Source of the DNA: Arenibacter antarcticus
GTDB taxonomy: Bacteria > Bacteroidota > Bacteroidia > Flavobacteriales > Flavobacteriaceae
Length of the DNA: 64,000 nt
Assembly: GCF_041320605.1 (NCBI RefSeq)
Contig: NZ_CP166679.1
Location: forward strand, 124,001 to 188,000
Reading direction: 5' to 3'
The position numbers and the translations under genes were made by a program. Positions 19,218-28,436 of this stretch are shown here, in pieces. The first letter of the stretch is position 1. Every line of letters begins with the position of its first letter. Under the pieces are notes generated by a model, which saw only the letters and a list, made by a program, of their open reading frames with translations, did no database searches and had not been told where the DNA came from.

Positions 19218-19475
19218 TTAAAGAGAAAAGAAACTCTTGCGTACGGCATGGAAACCCAAGGCGCTTACCTTGCGCTCAATATCGCTTATTTGCACAACTT
19301 TGGAGGTGTGGACTCTAAATTCTTTTGGAAAACCATCATTAAAGAGCACTTCCTTTATGCCTTCTATCTTCATCAATTGCTGTTTAATCATGTCCAAATC
19401 CTTTTTCTCCTTGGCATCCGTTCCAAAGATTTTACCATGATTTCCAGGAATTACATTTTCTGATACAAAGCTCAT
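19218..19475 (-). CDS. HMA-like ferredoxin-fold small protein lacking the metal-binding CxxC
   Basis: 85 residues. From about residue 27 the pattern DMIKQQLMKIEGIKEVLFND followed by EFRVHTSKVVQISDIERKV and ALGFHAV matches the beta-alpha-beta-beta-alpha-beta layout of heavy-metal-associated (HMA) domains. The usual MxCxxC metal loop is absent and there is no cysteine at all, so copper or zinc chaperoning by the classical mechanism is unlikely. It is transcribed leftward and ends convergent with the GH63 gene. Confidence 0.6.
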   Translation of the reverse strand: MSFVSENVIPGNHGKIFGTDAKEKKDLDMIKQQLMKIEGIKEVLFNDGFPKEFRVHTSKVVQISDIERKVSALGFHAVRKSFFSL

Positions 19476-19744
19476 ACTGTATATGGTTTATTAATACTGG
19501 TTTGGACTTGGGGTGGTTTATACCATCCTTCTTTATGGAAAAATAACTTCATAGACCACCTCTATATAAATATACAAAATTAGGAAATACCTTTTACCGT
19601 GTATTTTATAGAATTACACTAATGGAGTCGGAAGTAATTATCCATAAACACAGATAGACCAGTAATAGCCCATTAAGCGGAGGTATTTACCCTAATCCAA
19701 AGGGCCAGAGCAGGGCTACAATTTGAAAAGGTTATTGGCTTCGG

Positions 19745-21475
19745 TCAAACAATCATCCTAACCTCTCCCAATTCCTGAATCTTATAGGGAAACTTATTAC
19801 TAGGAGAACCAATAAACATAAAATTAGTGGGAATGTCCCATCGCTTGGAAAACTCTTTTATTTTGGCGGGACCAAACACCCCATCCTCCACAATGAATTG
19901 AATATCGATCTCTGGATAGGCCCTATTTAATACATCTATATCCTGCTTTAATCGGATAGGGATGGTATCATTTTTATCCAATACAGCAACAATTTTCAAG
20001 TTTCTGGTAGGTTCGTTCTGGGTAATATAAAGCATAACCTTGTTCAGGGTGGCTACATTGTCATTTTTGGTAAAAAAAACAAATTGTTGTTTTCTTATCG
20101 AGGTCAATACCCTTTGGGTATGTTGGTGCAGCTTTTTAAATAAGGGGCCCCTATCGGGGAAAATATAGGTTAAGACTACTAAAATAATTTTAAAGATAGC
20201 GGTCCGGTATAACATAAAGAACACTACCACTAGCGTAGGGATCAGGTACTCCGTAAAAATCGCCAAATAATAGGGGTTTAAGATAATATTCCCAAGCAAT
20301 GCTGCAATTACTGCAAGTATAGCCACTAGAAGTCCTAGCCAGCTAGCCCTTTCGGGACGTGGTAATTTTGCACGATTTATCTTTAGCATCAAATTTCCGA
20401 TTCCGAAAAGGATCATAACAGACAAAAAGGCAATGGTATAAACCCCTGCCAATTTTGCGAGGTTTCCTTTAGTTACCAATAAGATGGATATACATAACAA
20501 AAAGAACATAATATGGATCATATAAGGACTCTTCCTTTTATTCTTCTTCAAGAGAAATTTGGGTAAAATACGGTCCAACGCCATACGTTCCATCAATCCA
20601 CCTACCCCTACAAAAGAAGTAAGCACAGCGCCACTTAACACCAGCGCCGCATCTATGCCAATAAGCAGCGATAGCCAATTGCCACCCGACACACCCCCTA
20701 AATAGGATAACAATGCATCTTGATTGGAGTTGATATCAGTCATTGGGACAATGGCCAAGGCCAAAAAAGCAATCAACGGATTAAAAACGGTTACTACCAC
20801 CCACATATTCCGCAAAGTTTTAGGAAATACCCCATCTTGTTGTTCCTCTACATAGTTAGCGGAACTCTCAAAACCGCTTATCCCAAGCATGGCTGCAGAA
20901 AATCCTAAAAACAACGCATTTAAAATACTTCCTTTTATGGGGCTTCTAAAGTTTAACAGAAGGATGTCTAATCCATTTTCCACAAAAAAAACGATACAGA
21001 AAGTACATAAGAGGGTTAATGAAAAGAGGTGAAAAATAAAAATGACTACAGCTACTTTTGAAGATTCACTGATCCCTATAATAACCAGTCCCATAAAGAC
21101 TGCTAAGAGACCTATAGTTACGGGGACTACTGGAAAAACATCCCATATACTATAGGCATATTTTACCGCCTCGCTGGCAGATATGACCGCGGTGGCCATG
21201 TAGGATAACACGGTTAACGAAGCGGCCAATGAGGCTGTAGATTTTTTGGTGGTATTCAATAAGGCGTTATAGGCTCCCCCATTTAATGGGAGCGCACCTA
21301 CTACTTCTCCATAAATCCTCCGAAATAGAAATAAAACCCCTGCCACCATCAAAAGGGATATCCAGGCATATTGTCCTGCATAGACAATGGCCAAAGCGGA
21401 AACATACAAACAGGAAGAGCTTATATCATTGCCGCAAATTGCGGTAGCTTCAAGTTCATTGAGTTTTTTCTTCAT
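19745..21475 (-). CDS. APC-superfamily amino acid permease with C-terminal cytoplasmic domain
   Basis: 576 residues with about 12 hydrophobic segments in the first 450 or so. The N-terminus (LNELEATAICGNDISSSCLYV) and FRRIYGEVVGALPLNGGAYNALLNTTKK resemble the APC glycine-rich first helix and helix 2-3 loop. The last 110 residues or so are soluble (FVFFTKNDNVATLNKVMLYI to the end), a regulatory-type tail with a beta-alpha pattern somewhat like Usp domains. It probably imports an amino acid or polyamine by proton or sodium symport; the substrate cannot be read from the sequence. Confidence 0.82.
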   Translation of the reverse strand: MKKKLNELEATAICGNDISSSCLYVSALAIVYAGQYAWISLLMVAGVLFLFRRIYGEVVGALPLNGGAYNALLNTTKKSTASLAASLTVLSYMATAVISASEAVKYAYSIWDVFPVVPVTIGLLAVFMGLVIIGISESSKVAVVIFIFHLFSLTLLCTFCIVFFVENGLDILLLNFRSPIKGSILNALFLGFSAAMLGISGFESSANYVEEQQDGVFPKTLRNMWVVVTVFNPLIAFLALAIVPMTDINSNQDALLSYLGGVSGGNWLSLLIGIDAALVLSGAVLTSFVGVGGLMERMALDRILPKFLLKKNKRKSPYMIHIMFFLLCISILLVTKGNLAKLAGVYTIAFLSVMILFGIGNLMLKINRAKLPRPERASWLGLLVAILAVIAALLGNIILNPYYLAIFTEYLIPTLVVVFFMLYRTAIFKIILVVLTYIFPDRGPLFKKLHQHTQRVLTSIRKQQFVFFTKNDNVATLNKVMLYITQNEPTRNLKIVAVLDKNDTIPIRLKQDIDVLNRAYPEIDIQFIVEDGVFGPAKIKEFSKRWDIPTNFMFIGSPSNKFPYKIQELGEVRMIV

Positions 21476-21600
21476 CTACAAACCGATTACAGAAAAGAAT
21501 TCCTACTTAAAGGTACGGGTAAATCAATGACATAAAGGTTATTAGAGCTTAAAAATGCATTACATTTAAAGTATAAAACATCTGATCACGAAATGAGTAT

Positions 21601-21698
21601 GACCAAAAATTGGTCGCAAATACAAATGAAGGTATGCGAACCTAACTGTCGTTAGGCAAGTTTACCTACCTGTACTGGAGTTTACCTGCCGAAGGCAG
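21601..21698. repeat. Cluster of three short hairpins in a divergent spacer
   Basis: Within 100 bp lie GACCAA-AAA-TTGGTC (21601-21615), CCTAAC-TGTC-GTTAGG (21641-21656) and CTGCC-GAA-GGCAG (21686-21698). They sit between the divergent APC permease and DUF1003 genes. The last element resembles short palindromic intergenic repeats common in Flavobacteriaceae. No gene is visible here. Confidence 0.5.
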
Positions 21699-21736
21699 TC
21701 GAAGTATGACCGTTAAAGAACAATATATAGCTACCT

Positions 21737-22447
21737 ATGAAAACATTTATAAGCGGAATTTCAGAAAAAGAATATCCCATCAGCGAGCTGATTCCCGCAA
21801 AGACTATTAGAAAGTCTATTTTTATTTTAATGCAAAAGGAGCACCCTAAACTAACTTATAAAAGTTGTATTTCCGTATCCGAACTTAATCAATACCGACA
21901 AAAATACCTCTCGGAATACCTTGTTCGAGAAGTTGGTGAACTAAGCACTTTAGAAGAAGACGTGCTACAAACCATCCACAATGAAAAAACCATTTCCACC
22001 AAAAGGGACGGATTGGATGATTGGGAAAATTACTCCTATGGACAACGTTTGGCCGATAAGGTAGCCACCTTTGGAGGGAGTTGGAAATTTATTATCCTCT
22101 TCGGAATTTTCATATTTATTTGGATGTTGATCAATATAATATTCTTATTCAACAAGGGATTTGACCCCTACCCCTTTATCCTATTAAATTTAATCTTGTC
22201 CTGTTTAGCTGCCCTACAGGCCCCGGTTATTATGATGAGCCAAAACAGACAAGAGGAAAAAGACAGGGAACGGGCAAAACAAGATTATATGATCAACCTA
22301 AAATCGGAGTTGGAGATCCGAGTGCTTCATGAAAAAATAGACCACCTAATCATTCATCAACAGGAAGAATTATTAACCATCCAGCAAATTCAAATAGAAA
22401 TGATGAATGATATTATGGTTCAAATTAAAGGGCATCAGAAACTATAA
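21737..22447 (+). CDS. DUF1003 inner-membrane protein
   Basis: 236 residues. Two adjacent transmembrane segments (FIILFGIFIFIWMLINIIFLF and ILLNLILSCLAALQAPVIMM) preceded by RLADKVATFGGSWKF and followed by SQNRQEEKDRERAKQDYMINLKSE are the hallmark of DUF1003. The C-terminal part is a charged helix (ELEIRVLHEKIDHLI) that may form a coiled coil. The N-terminal ~90 residues are an unassigned soluble region. Function of the family is unknown. Confidence 0.88.
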   Translation: MKTFISGISEKEYPISELIPAKTIRKSIFILMQKEHPKLTYKSCISVSELNQYRQKYLSEYLVREVGELSTLEEDVLQTIHNEKTISTKRDGLDDWENYSYGQRLADKVATFGGSWKFIILFGIFIFIWMLINIIFLFNKGFDPYPFILLNLILSCLAALQAPVIMMSQNRQEEKDRERAKQDYMINLKSELEIRVLHEKIDHLIIHQQEELLTIQQIQIEMMNDIMVQIKGHQKL

Positions 22448-22589
22448 GTGCTGTTATCCGCTTAATTTAATTTTTCGGTATCTTTAAAGCTAAAGACCCA
22501 ACGTTTCATTTCTTTTAGGTAATCGTATTTAAATACTAAAAAATAACCATCTTCTAAATCAACTGCAAGGAAGTTAAAACCACAATAGT

Positions 22590-23966
22590 ATGGACCAAAA
22601 CATATTTAACATTAATCGGAGACATTTTTTAAAAGGGACCACAGCTGCCATGGTGCTCTCTTCTTTTGGCGCCTATGGCTTTGAATTGATGCACCGAGCA
22701 AAGCCGTGGCGTGTTGGTCTTATTGGAACTGGCTGGTATGGAAAGAGCGATCTTTTTAGATTGATGCAGGTGACCCAGGTAGAGGTAATTTCCATTTGCG
22801 ATGTAGACCGAAAATTACTCACCGAAGCCGCTACCCTAATCAGTCAAAGGCAGCAATCGCGCAAAACGCCAAGAATGTATGGGGATTACCGAAACATGCT
22901 CGCGGAAAAAGATCTGGATATTGTAATCATTGGTACTCCGGACCATTGGCATGCCCTACAGACCATAGAAGCCCTGAAATCTGGCGCCCATGTTTATGTG
23001 CAAAAACCTATAAGTACCGATATTGTAGAAGGTGAAGCCATGGTTGCCGCAGCACGTAAATACAATAAAATTGTACAGGTGGGCACCCAGCGAAAAAGTA
23101 CGCCCCACCTAATAGACGCCAAGAAAAACATAGTAGATGCAGGCCTTTTGGGCAAAGTGTCCCATGTAGAGATGTGCTGCTATTACCATATGAGAGCCAA
23201 TGACAACCCTCCCATACAATCTATCCCCGAGTATTTGGATTATGAAATGTGGACCGGCCCAGCCCCTCTAAGACCTTATGACGGCCTTCCCCATACAAGG
23301 TGGTGGCGCACATTTATGGAATATGGAAATGGTATTATGGGCGATATGTGTGTACATATGCTAGATACCGTGCGCTGGATGCTAGCGTTGGATTGGCCAA
23401 AACAAATAAGCTCTACCGGCGGTATCTACGTGCAAAAGGAGGGGAAATCTAACATTGCCGATACCCAAACCGCTATCTTCGAGTTTGAAGAACTAAATTG
23501 CGTTTGGCAGCACCGATCCTGGGGCACCCCTGCAGATCCAGAGTATCCATGGTCCTTTAAATTATATGGCGAGAAGGGTACCCTTATGGGCAGTACTATG
23601 AAGTACGATTTTATTCCCCATGGCGAAGGAAAAAAAATACATATGGATGTAGTCTACGAAAAGGAGAAATATCCTGAAGATCTTACGGAAAAGGGCATAG
23701 AATTAAATGCGGCTCCTGCTACTAGGGGGCATATGTTGGATTTCTTGACGGCTATAGACCAAAACACCTTGCCCATTGCTGATATCCGTGAAGGCCATAT
23801 CTCTACCGCCAGCTGTATTTTGGCCAACCTTTCCATGGCCACCGGCCGCCCGTTAATCTATGATCCCCATAAAATTATAGTGGTGAACGATCAGGAAGCG
23901 ACCGCTCTTTTACAACGGGAGTACCGAGCACCTTGGAAACATCCGCATCCCAAGGATTTTTTATAA
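22590..23966 (+). CDS. Tat-exported Gfo/Idh/MocA-family oxidoreductase (QKP variant)
   Basis: 458 residues with a twin-arginine leader (NINRRHFLKGTTAAMV), a Rossmann site (LIGTGWYG), GTPDHWHALQTIEALKSG and a C-terminal substrate domain (MWTGPAPLRPYD, RWWRTFMEYGNGIMGDMCVHMLD). The family EKP motif reads QKP (VYVQKPISTD), a substitution of the glutamate that I see in one branch of exported Bacteroidota/Planctomycetota members. It is monocistronic. Substrate unknown; probably a sugar or inositol derivative. Confidence 0.85.
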   Translation: MDQNIFNINRRHFLKGTTAAMVLSSFGAYGFELMHRAKPWRVGLIGTGWYGKSDLFRLMQVTQVEVISICDVDRKLLTEAATLISQRQQSRKTPRMYGDYRNMLAEKDLDIVIIGTPDHWHALQTIEALKSGAHVYVQKPISTDIVEGEAMVAAARKYNKIVQVGTQRKSTPHLIDAKKNIVDAGLLGKVSHVEMCCYYHMRANDNPPIQSIPEYLDYEMWTGPAPLRPYDGLPHTRWWRTFMEYGNGIMGDMCVHMLDTVRWMLALDWPKQISSTGGIYVQKEGKSNIADTQTAIFEFEELNCVWQHRSWGTPADPEYPWSFKLYGEKGTLMGSTMKYDFIPHGEGKKIHMDVVYEKEKYPEDLTEKGIELNAAPATRGHMLDFLTAIDQNTLPIADIREGHISTASCILANLSMATGRPLIYDPHKIIVVNDQEATALLQREYRAPWKHPHPKDFL

Positions 23967-24172
23967 GTGAATATTTTCTGCTAGAAGGTCACATAACACG
24001 CGTTCTAATAATAGTTTTATTCTGGGCGTTCCCCTATTGGGTGGAAACGGTACCTAGCTTAACCTTATTATCCAAGTAATTTAAACACTTATAGTAGTTC
24101 TAGGTACTACATTCATTTCATCGCAACTGCATCCAGATCATAGGCTGCGAGTACTTTATACTTCCTATAAAA

Positions 24173-24910
24173 TTATATGACCAGTCCTCCATCCACGCTT
24201 AGGGTGGTCCCATTAATAAAACTGGCTTCTTCGGACGATAAAAAAACATAGGCATTGGCAATGTCCTCAGGTTTACCCAAACGCCCAAGCGGAGTTTTGC
24301 CCTCTAGATCGGCAATTAGCTTTTTGGGAATGGTCTCTACCATTTCGGTAGCAATAAATCCGGGGGCAACGGCATTTACATTGATCCCCTTTCTACCCAA
24401 TTCCCTAGCCCATTCCTTAGTAAGTCCAATAACTCCCGCTTTTGTTGCCACATAATTGCTCTGTCCAAAATTTCCGTACAGTCCTACAACGGAAGAAGCG
24501 TTAACAATCTTTCCACTTCCCTTTTCCACCATATGTCCAGAAATTACCTGAGTACAATTAAATACCCCAGTAAGGTTAACATCCAAAACAGACTGCCATT
24601 GGTCTTGGGTCATTTTCATTAAGGTAGCATCTCTAGTAATCCCAGCATTATTGATTAGAATATCTATGGCACCATATTCCTCCATAATTTGAGCAGCGGC
24701 CTTTTCTACCTCGGTGATTTTTATGGTGTCGACTTTATTAAATTTTAAGTTTCTGCCCTTATTTTCCTCCAACAACCTATTTCCTGCCTCGGTGTTGATA
24801 TCCCAACAGAAAACTATGGCACCTTCGTCCAAAAATTTGTTCACCGTTACTTTCCCAATTCCATTTGCACCTCCAGTAATCACGGCCACTTTACCCTTTA
24901 ATCTATTCAT
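24173..24910 (-). CDS. FabG-like short-chain dehydrogenase/reductase
   Basis: 245 residues, the usual length for classical SDRs. It has the NAD(P) site TGGANGIG (12-19), NNAG (87-90) and the catalytic S140, Y153 and K157 (VNASSVVG, YVATK), with PGFIATEM after it and a C-terminal FINGTTLSVDGG. This pattern is closest to 3-oxoacyl-ACP reductase (FabG) and acetoacetyl-CoA reductase. Standing alone, outside a fatty-acid synthesis cluster, it may be a paralogue rather than the housekeeping FabG. Confidence 0.82.
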   Translation of the reverse strand: MNRLKGKVAVITGGANGIGKVTVNKFLDEGAIVFCWDINTEAGNRLLEENKGRNLKFNKVDTIKITEVEKAAAQIMEEYGAIDILINNAGITRDATLMKMTQDQWQSVLDVNLTGVFNCTQVISGHMVEKGSGKIVNASSVVGLYGNFGQSNYVATKAGVIGLTKEWARELGRKGINVNAVAPGFIATEMVETIPKKLIADLEGKTPLGRLGKPEDIANAYVFLSSEEASFINGTTLSVDGGLVI

Positions 24911-25461
24911 CTTTTAAGTTTTACCTCAAATCTATTGTTTATTTGTTGAGTGAGCTTAAGAAAAATAAAATATGAACTATACCCTTTTGTATAAAATAAA
25001 AATCTTCAAATCCCCTTAAATCTAATGGAGTCCTTTCATTCTAAAAAAGTGCCTATCCAACAGGGGTATGGTCTCACCGAGGCATGTCTAAATCTAATTT
25101 CCCTGCACCAACATGATGCGCATAGAAAGCAACCCTTCACAGGCAAGCCTAACTTTTAGGTGTAAATACGAATATGCCCGAGTCACACCCAAAATGGTGA
25201 GAATGTAGCATCGCCTTCCTGGTATCGGACTCAGAGCAGTAAAACAAAACGGCTTGAACTTCCATAAAGAAATTCAAGCCGATATCGTTTTATAAAAAAG
25301 TACTGCTTTTTCTAATTCTATCTATTCAAAAGTAATCTCAAGGTTATTTTATTGAGAAGTAGTATTTAAAACCGCCTTTACAATAGCTGAAATAGGGAAG
25401 ATTTGCTCACCATAAACGTAATTGGCTTTTGATACTTGGCCAATCTAGTAGTACCGGAATT
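24911..25461. other. 551-bp intergenic region with a leftward terminator
   Basis: AT-rich spacer between the SDR start and the end of the YceI operon. The only structured element is the hairpin at 25250-25281. A 31-codon open stretch on the minus strand (25349-25444) is noted under rejected items. Confidence 0.55.
25241..25281 (-). terminator. Rho-independent terminator of the YceI-porin operon
   Basis: Nine-base arms CGGCTTGAA (25250-25258) and TTCAAGCCG (25273-25281). Read leftward, the stem is followed by TTTTGTTTT, giving a terminator about 180 bp after the last YceI stop. Confidence 0.7.
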
Positions 25462-26046
25462 CTATCCCATTTGTAATTCCAAATCGAAATTAATGGTAAT
25501 GGAATCGTGGACCACAATAAGACCTAGTGCTTTTTTAGGGGCTTTGAGCTTAAAGTCGCCCAAACTTAATTTTAATGCACCTGAAACACAACTAGGTTTG
25601 TTATCCGCTATGGCGACTGGAATTCTATAAGAATTTTTGATGCCTGCAATTTTTATTTCTACCACAGCCGTTAATGCCGAAGCGTTTAATATGTCTCCTA
25701 TAATCTCTTTGAGTTTTAATTCTATCTGTGGATATTCCTCAGATTCTAAAAGATCGTGGAAGTCTCTATTTATACCTCTGTTACCACAGTCAAAACCAAA
25801 GTTGTTCAATACTAAAGTAGCTTTTTGGAAAATATATTTCTCACCAATTTTTTCGAAATGGACAGGGATAGGTTCCTTTAATCTATCGGTGTCAAAATCA
25901 CAGCTAAAGGTATTGATATTGGTAGTCCCAGATATCATTAACCTACTTTCCGGTGCAATGGTAATTACCGAATGGTTTACTGGAGAATCTTTGAAATTAA
26001 AAGCAAGTAGTAATAAAATTGTAGTGAAGCCCAATACCTTTTTCAT
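25462..26046 (-). CDS. YceI-like secreted protein (second copy in operon)
   Basis: 194 residues with a signal peptide (MKKVLGFTTILLLLAFNF). The mature protein follows the YceI lipocalin-like pattern: SRLMISGTTNINTFSCDF near the start, NRDFHDLLESEEYPQIELKL in the middle and SLGDFKLKAPKKALGLIVVHDSITINFDLEL at the end. YceI proteins bind polyisoprenoids or other long hydrophobic molecules in the periplasm. It is the third gene of a leftward YceI-porin-YceI operon and is clearly divergent from the first copy (27459-28043). Confidence 0.8.
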   Translation of the reverse strand: MKKVLGFTTILLLLAFNFKDSPVNHSVITIAPESRLMISGTTNINTFSCDFDTDRLKEPIPVHFEKIGEKYIFQKATLVLNNFGFDCGNRGINRDFHDLLESEEYPQIELKLKEIIGDILNASALTAVVEIKIAGIKNSYRIPVAIADNKPSCVSGALKLSLGDFKLKAPKKALGLIVVHDSITINFDLELQMG

Positions 26047-26082
26047 TATCTGTGTTTAGGAAGTTGTTCATCTGCTTTTTAA

Positions 26083-26124
26083 AGTTTGCCCGAGCATTAT
26101 CCTACTCTTGTGCCCGGGCAAACT
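26083..26124 (-). terminator. Intercistronic hairpin between porin and YceI genes
   Basis: Ten-base arms AGTTTGCCCG (26083-26092) and CGGGCAAACT (26115-26124), read leftward with a weak T tail (TTTAAAAAG). It could be a partial terminator or attenuator that lowers expression of the last gene. Confidence 0.55.
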
Positions 26125-26163
26125 ATAATAAAAACTATGTCTTTGGGTTAGACCCAATACTAT

Positions 26164-27432
26164 TTAGAAACTAATAACCGCTTCTAGCATCAATCCTTTA
26201 AATTCTCCTTCATTTAGGATACTAGCAGTTGGGAAATCATTGTATTGTTGATTTACATATTCTAGTTTGGCAAGAATATTTTTCGTCATAAACCATCCAG
26301 CTCCTAATTGGAATCTTGAGATATCGATTTCATCCCCACTCATTTCCTCTGAATTTACCACATTATATCTGCCTCCCAAAAATAAATTTTCATCTTGGCC
26401 AAATCTGTAGATCAATTCACCAGCGTATTGCGTTGCTGTTCTGTTGGAGGTTTCTGTATTCGCTTTTCCGCTAGTATGCTCAAAAGTTCCGAAAAATTCC
26501 AATCCTCTGTATTTAACAAATGGGTTGATCATAACCGCTGTTACTTGGTTTTTCATGTTAGGATTATATCTTCCTGACCTGAAATTACCACTAGTAGAAG
26601 CGTTTTCATCCTCCATCACGAAATAGTACCTAGATCCCGCACGGTCTGCGCTATACAAGTAAGAAGTTTGCACATACCCAGTAGTGTATAGAGATCCAGT
26701 GATCCGATATCTTAAATCTTCACTGGTTTGCTTGTCGTATCCCAATTTCGCCATGAAAGAGGCACCACCAGTTGTCCCGTCGCTCTTATTCACAGCCTGA
26801 TTTAATTTACCATTGGCAACTCCCAACATGCTTATAAAACCATTTTTACGGAAGTACACTTCCCCTCCTACCTCTGTAGTAAAGGCATCCATAATTAAGT
26901 TTCCTACAAATGGATTGTACATGGCCTGAGCATTATCTGTTCTTCTAAAATGAGCATCCCCATAGTTATTCTCCATATGCCCTACCTTAATAGTAACGTA
27001 TTGCATAACGTTTTCCATAAACCCTTCATGGATAAAATCTAGTTTATCTATTTGGAAATACCCTCCCTTAACATATGGTTCAGGATGGTGTCTTGAGGAC
27101 AAATAAGTTCTCAAGTGCATTCTTACCCCATCAAACAAAGCAACATCCAAATCTAGGTTGGCAGTTGCCAAATTAAAATTATAACCTATACTCTTTAGGG
27201 CTACAGCACCAGAATTACTATGGTCTACGGCCTGATATTGTAGGGTGGACGATCCCCCTATTCTTACTTTTACCCCATCGAATGTGGAGACGGAATCCTT
27301 TGGTGCCTCAAATACATTAATTCCACTTTTATCGGGTTGTCTGAAATTATCCAGTTTACGATCCTGTGCATTTAAACCGAATCCGGCTAAAACTACTACT
27401 GCACAAACGGCATTTTTAATTATTGATGTCAT
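26164..27432 (-). CDS. Outer-membrane porin-like beta-barrel (phosphate-selective-porin type)
   Basis: 422 residues with a signal peptide (AVVVLAGFGLNAQ) and a series of amphipathic beta strands (VRIGGSSTLQYQAVDH, RMHLRTYLSSRH, YVTIKVGHMENNYGDAHFRRTDNAQA, EFFGTFEHTSG, AGELIYRFGQDENLFLGGRYN) ending in an aromatic residue (LMLEAVISF), as expected for a barrel inserted by BAM. The layout is that of OprO/OprP-like porins common in Bacteroidota. It lies 26 bp after the first YceI gene, so it is co-expressed with the two YceI proteins. The transported solute is unknown. Confidence 0.75.
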   Translation of the reverse strand: MTSIIKNAVCAVVVLAGFGLNAQDRKLDNFRQPDKSGINVFEAPKDSVSTFDGVKVRIGGSSTLQYQAVDHSNSGAVALKSIGYNFNLATANLDLDVALFDGVRMHLRTYLSSRHHPEPYVKGGYFQIDKLDFIHEGFMENVMQYVTIKVGHMENNYGDAHFRRTDNAQAMYNPFVGNLIMDAFTTEVGGEVYFRKNGFISMLGVANGKLNQAVNKSDGTTGGASFMAKLGYDKQTSEDLRYRITGSLYTTGYVQTSYLYSADRAGSRYYFVMEDENASTSGNFRSGRYNPNMKNQVTAVMINPFVKYRGLEFFGTFEHTSGKANTETSNRTATQYAGELIYRFGQDENLFLGGRYNVVNSEEMSGDEIDISRFQLGAGWFMTKNILAKLEYVNQQYNDFPTASILNEGEFKGLMLEAVISF

Positions 27433-27458
27433 ACTTCTATATTTAATTGATTATAATT

Positions 27459-28043
27459 CTATTTAGTTAAAACGGTATTAAATTTTATGGTGATGTCATC
27501 ACCGGTGGTAATAGTTCCCAATAGCGCTTTAGGCGGGTCAATTTTGAAATCTGTCATTTTTATTTTCTTTGCTCCAACAAGAGTAACCTTATTGCTTGCT
27601 ACTGTCATATCAAGATCCAGTGAAGTAGCTCTCTTTACACCGGCAATGGTCAGATCTCCTAATACCTTTACCTTAAATTTGCCGCTACCGTTTGGTTTCA
27701 CTTCTTTTACTTCGGATAGTTGGAAGAGAATCTTTTTATGGCTCTTCGTATTCAATGCCTTGTAGGTGTTTTTGTCCATTGCAGACTTACCACTTTTTAA
27801 GCTTTCGGTAATTATCTCTAGACTTAAGTGGTCCAATTCCCCGGTCTCTGCATTTTTAAGTATCAAGACTCCTGCCTGGTTTTCAGCGACAATTTCCCAA
27901 TCGTGTATGCTGGAAGTACCGAGTACTAGTAAGGACGATTCCCCATTTACCAATTGGTACTTTTGTGCTGTAAGGCTGTTGCCAAACAGTAAAAACATAA
28001 ATAAAACCCCTGTTACGATTCTGCTTAAATTGAATCTCATCAT
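27459..28043 (-). CDS. YceI-family secreted protein (first copy in operon)
   Basis: 194 residues, signal peptide ending GNSLTAQ. It has the YceI blocks LLVLGTSSIHDWEI, GKSAMDKNTYKAL, LGDLTIAGVKRATSLDLDMTV and MTDFKIDPPKALLGTITTGDDITIKFN. It is the first gene of the leftward operon and overlaps nothing; the porin start is 26 bp downstream. Likely a periplasmic lipid- or isoprenoid-binding protein. Confidence 0.88.
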   Translation of the reverse strand: MMRFNLSRIVTGVLFMFLLFGNSLTAQKYQLVNGESSLLVLGTSSIHDWEIVAENQAGVLILKNAETGELDHLSLEIITESLKSGKSAMDKNTYKALNTKSHKKILFQLSEVKEVKPNGSGKFKVKVLGDLTIAGVKRATSLDLDMTVASNKVTLVGAKKIKMTDFKIDPPKALLGTITTGDDITIKFNTVLTK

Positions 28044-28436
28044 AATAGTATTCTTTAGTATTATGATGCAAATTACAGGCTTAAAAACCCCTTAAAGAAT
28101 GACATATATCATCTTTAAAACAATAAGATGCATGGTCACTTCCTAATGGTGTTATAAGATTTTTGGATGTTTAATTTAAAACGCTGTACCTCAGCAGACT
28201 TATAGGTGTGGCTCTTAAAAGGAAAGGAATTTGTCTCTTTTTATTTTTTTTAACAAAAGATTTTAATTCAACTATTCCGTAGGAACGTTAAATATGGCAT
28301 ATAGAAATAGCTTTGAAAATCTTAAAAATATGTACTGATAATTGATAACGTACAAAAGAAAGGCATGGAAAGGGATAGAAAGCGTAAGTCAAGGTCTAGC
28401 TGACTAGACACAAATCCTTACGCCTTCACTTCGCTC
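28044..28436. other. 393-bp intergenic region
   Basis: AT-rich spacer upstream of the YceI operon and downstream of the aldo/keto reductase. It contains a compound hairpin at 28382-28423 (GCGTAAG/CTTACGC outside, GTCTAG/CTAGAC inside) just after the reductase stop that may serve as its 3' end. No gene is visible. Confidence 0.45.

Noticed and set aside
25349-25444. 31-codon minus-strand open stretch (ending AIVKAVLNTTSQ)
   Set aside because: Composition looks protein-like, but there is no start codon, a stop lies directly upstream and I recognise no family. Too short to call a relic.
28382-28423. Compound hairpin after the aldo/keto reductase as a firm terminator
   Set aside because: Stem is interrupted and the following T-tract is weak, so it is only mentioned in the spacer entry.
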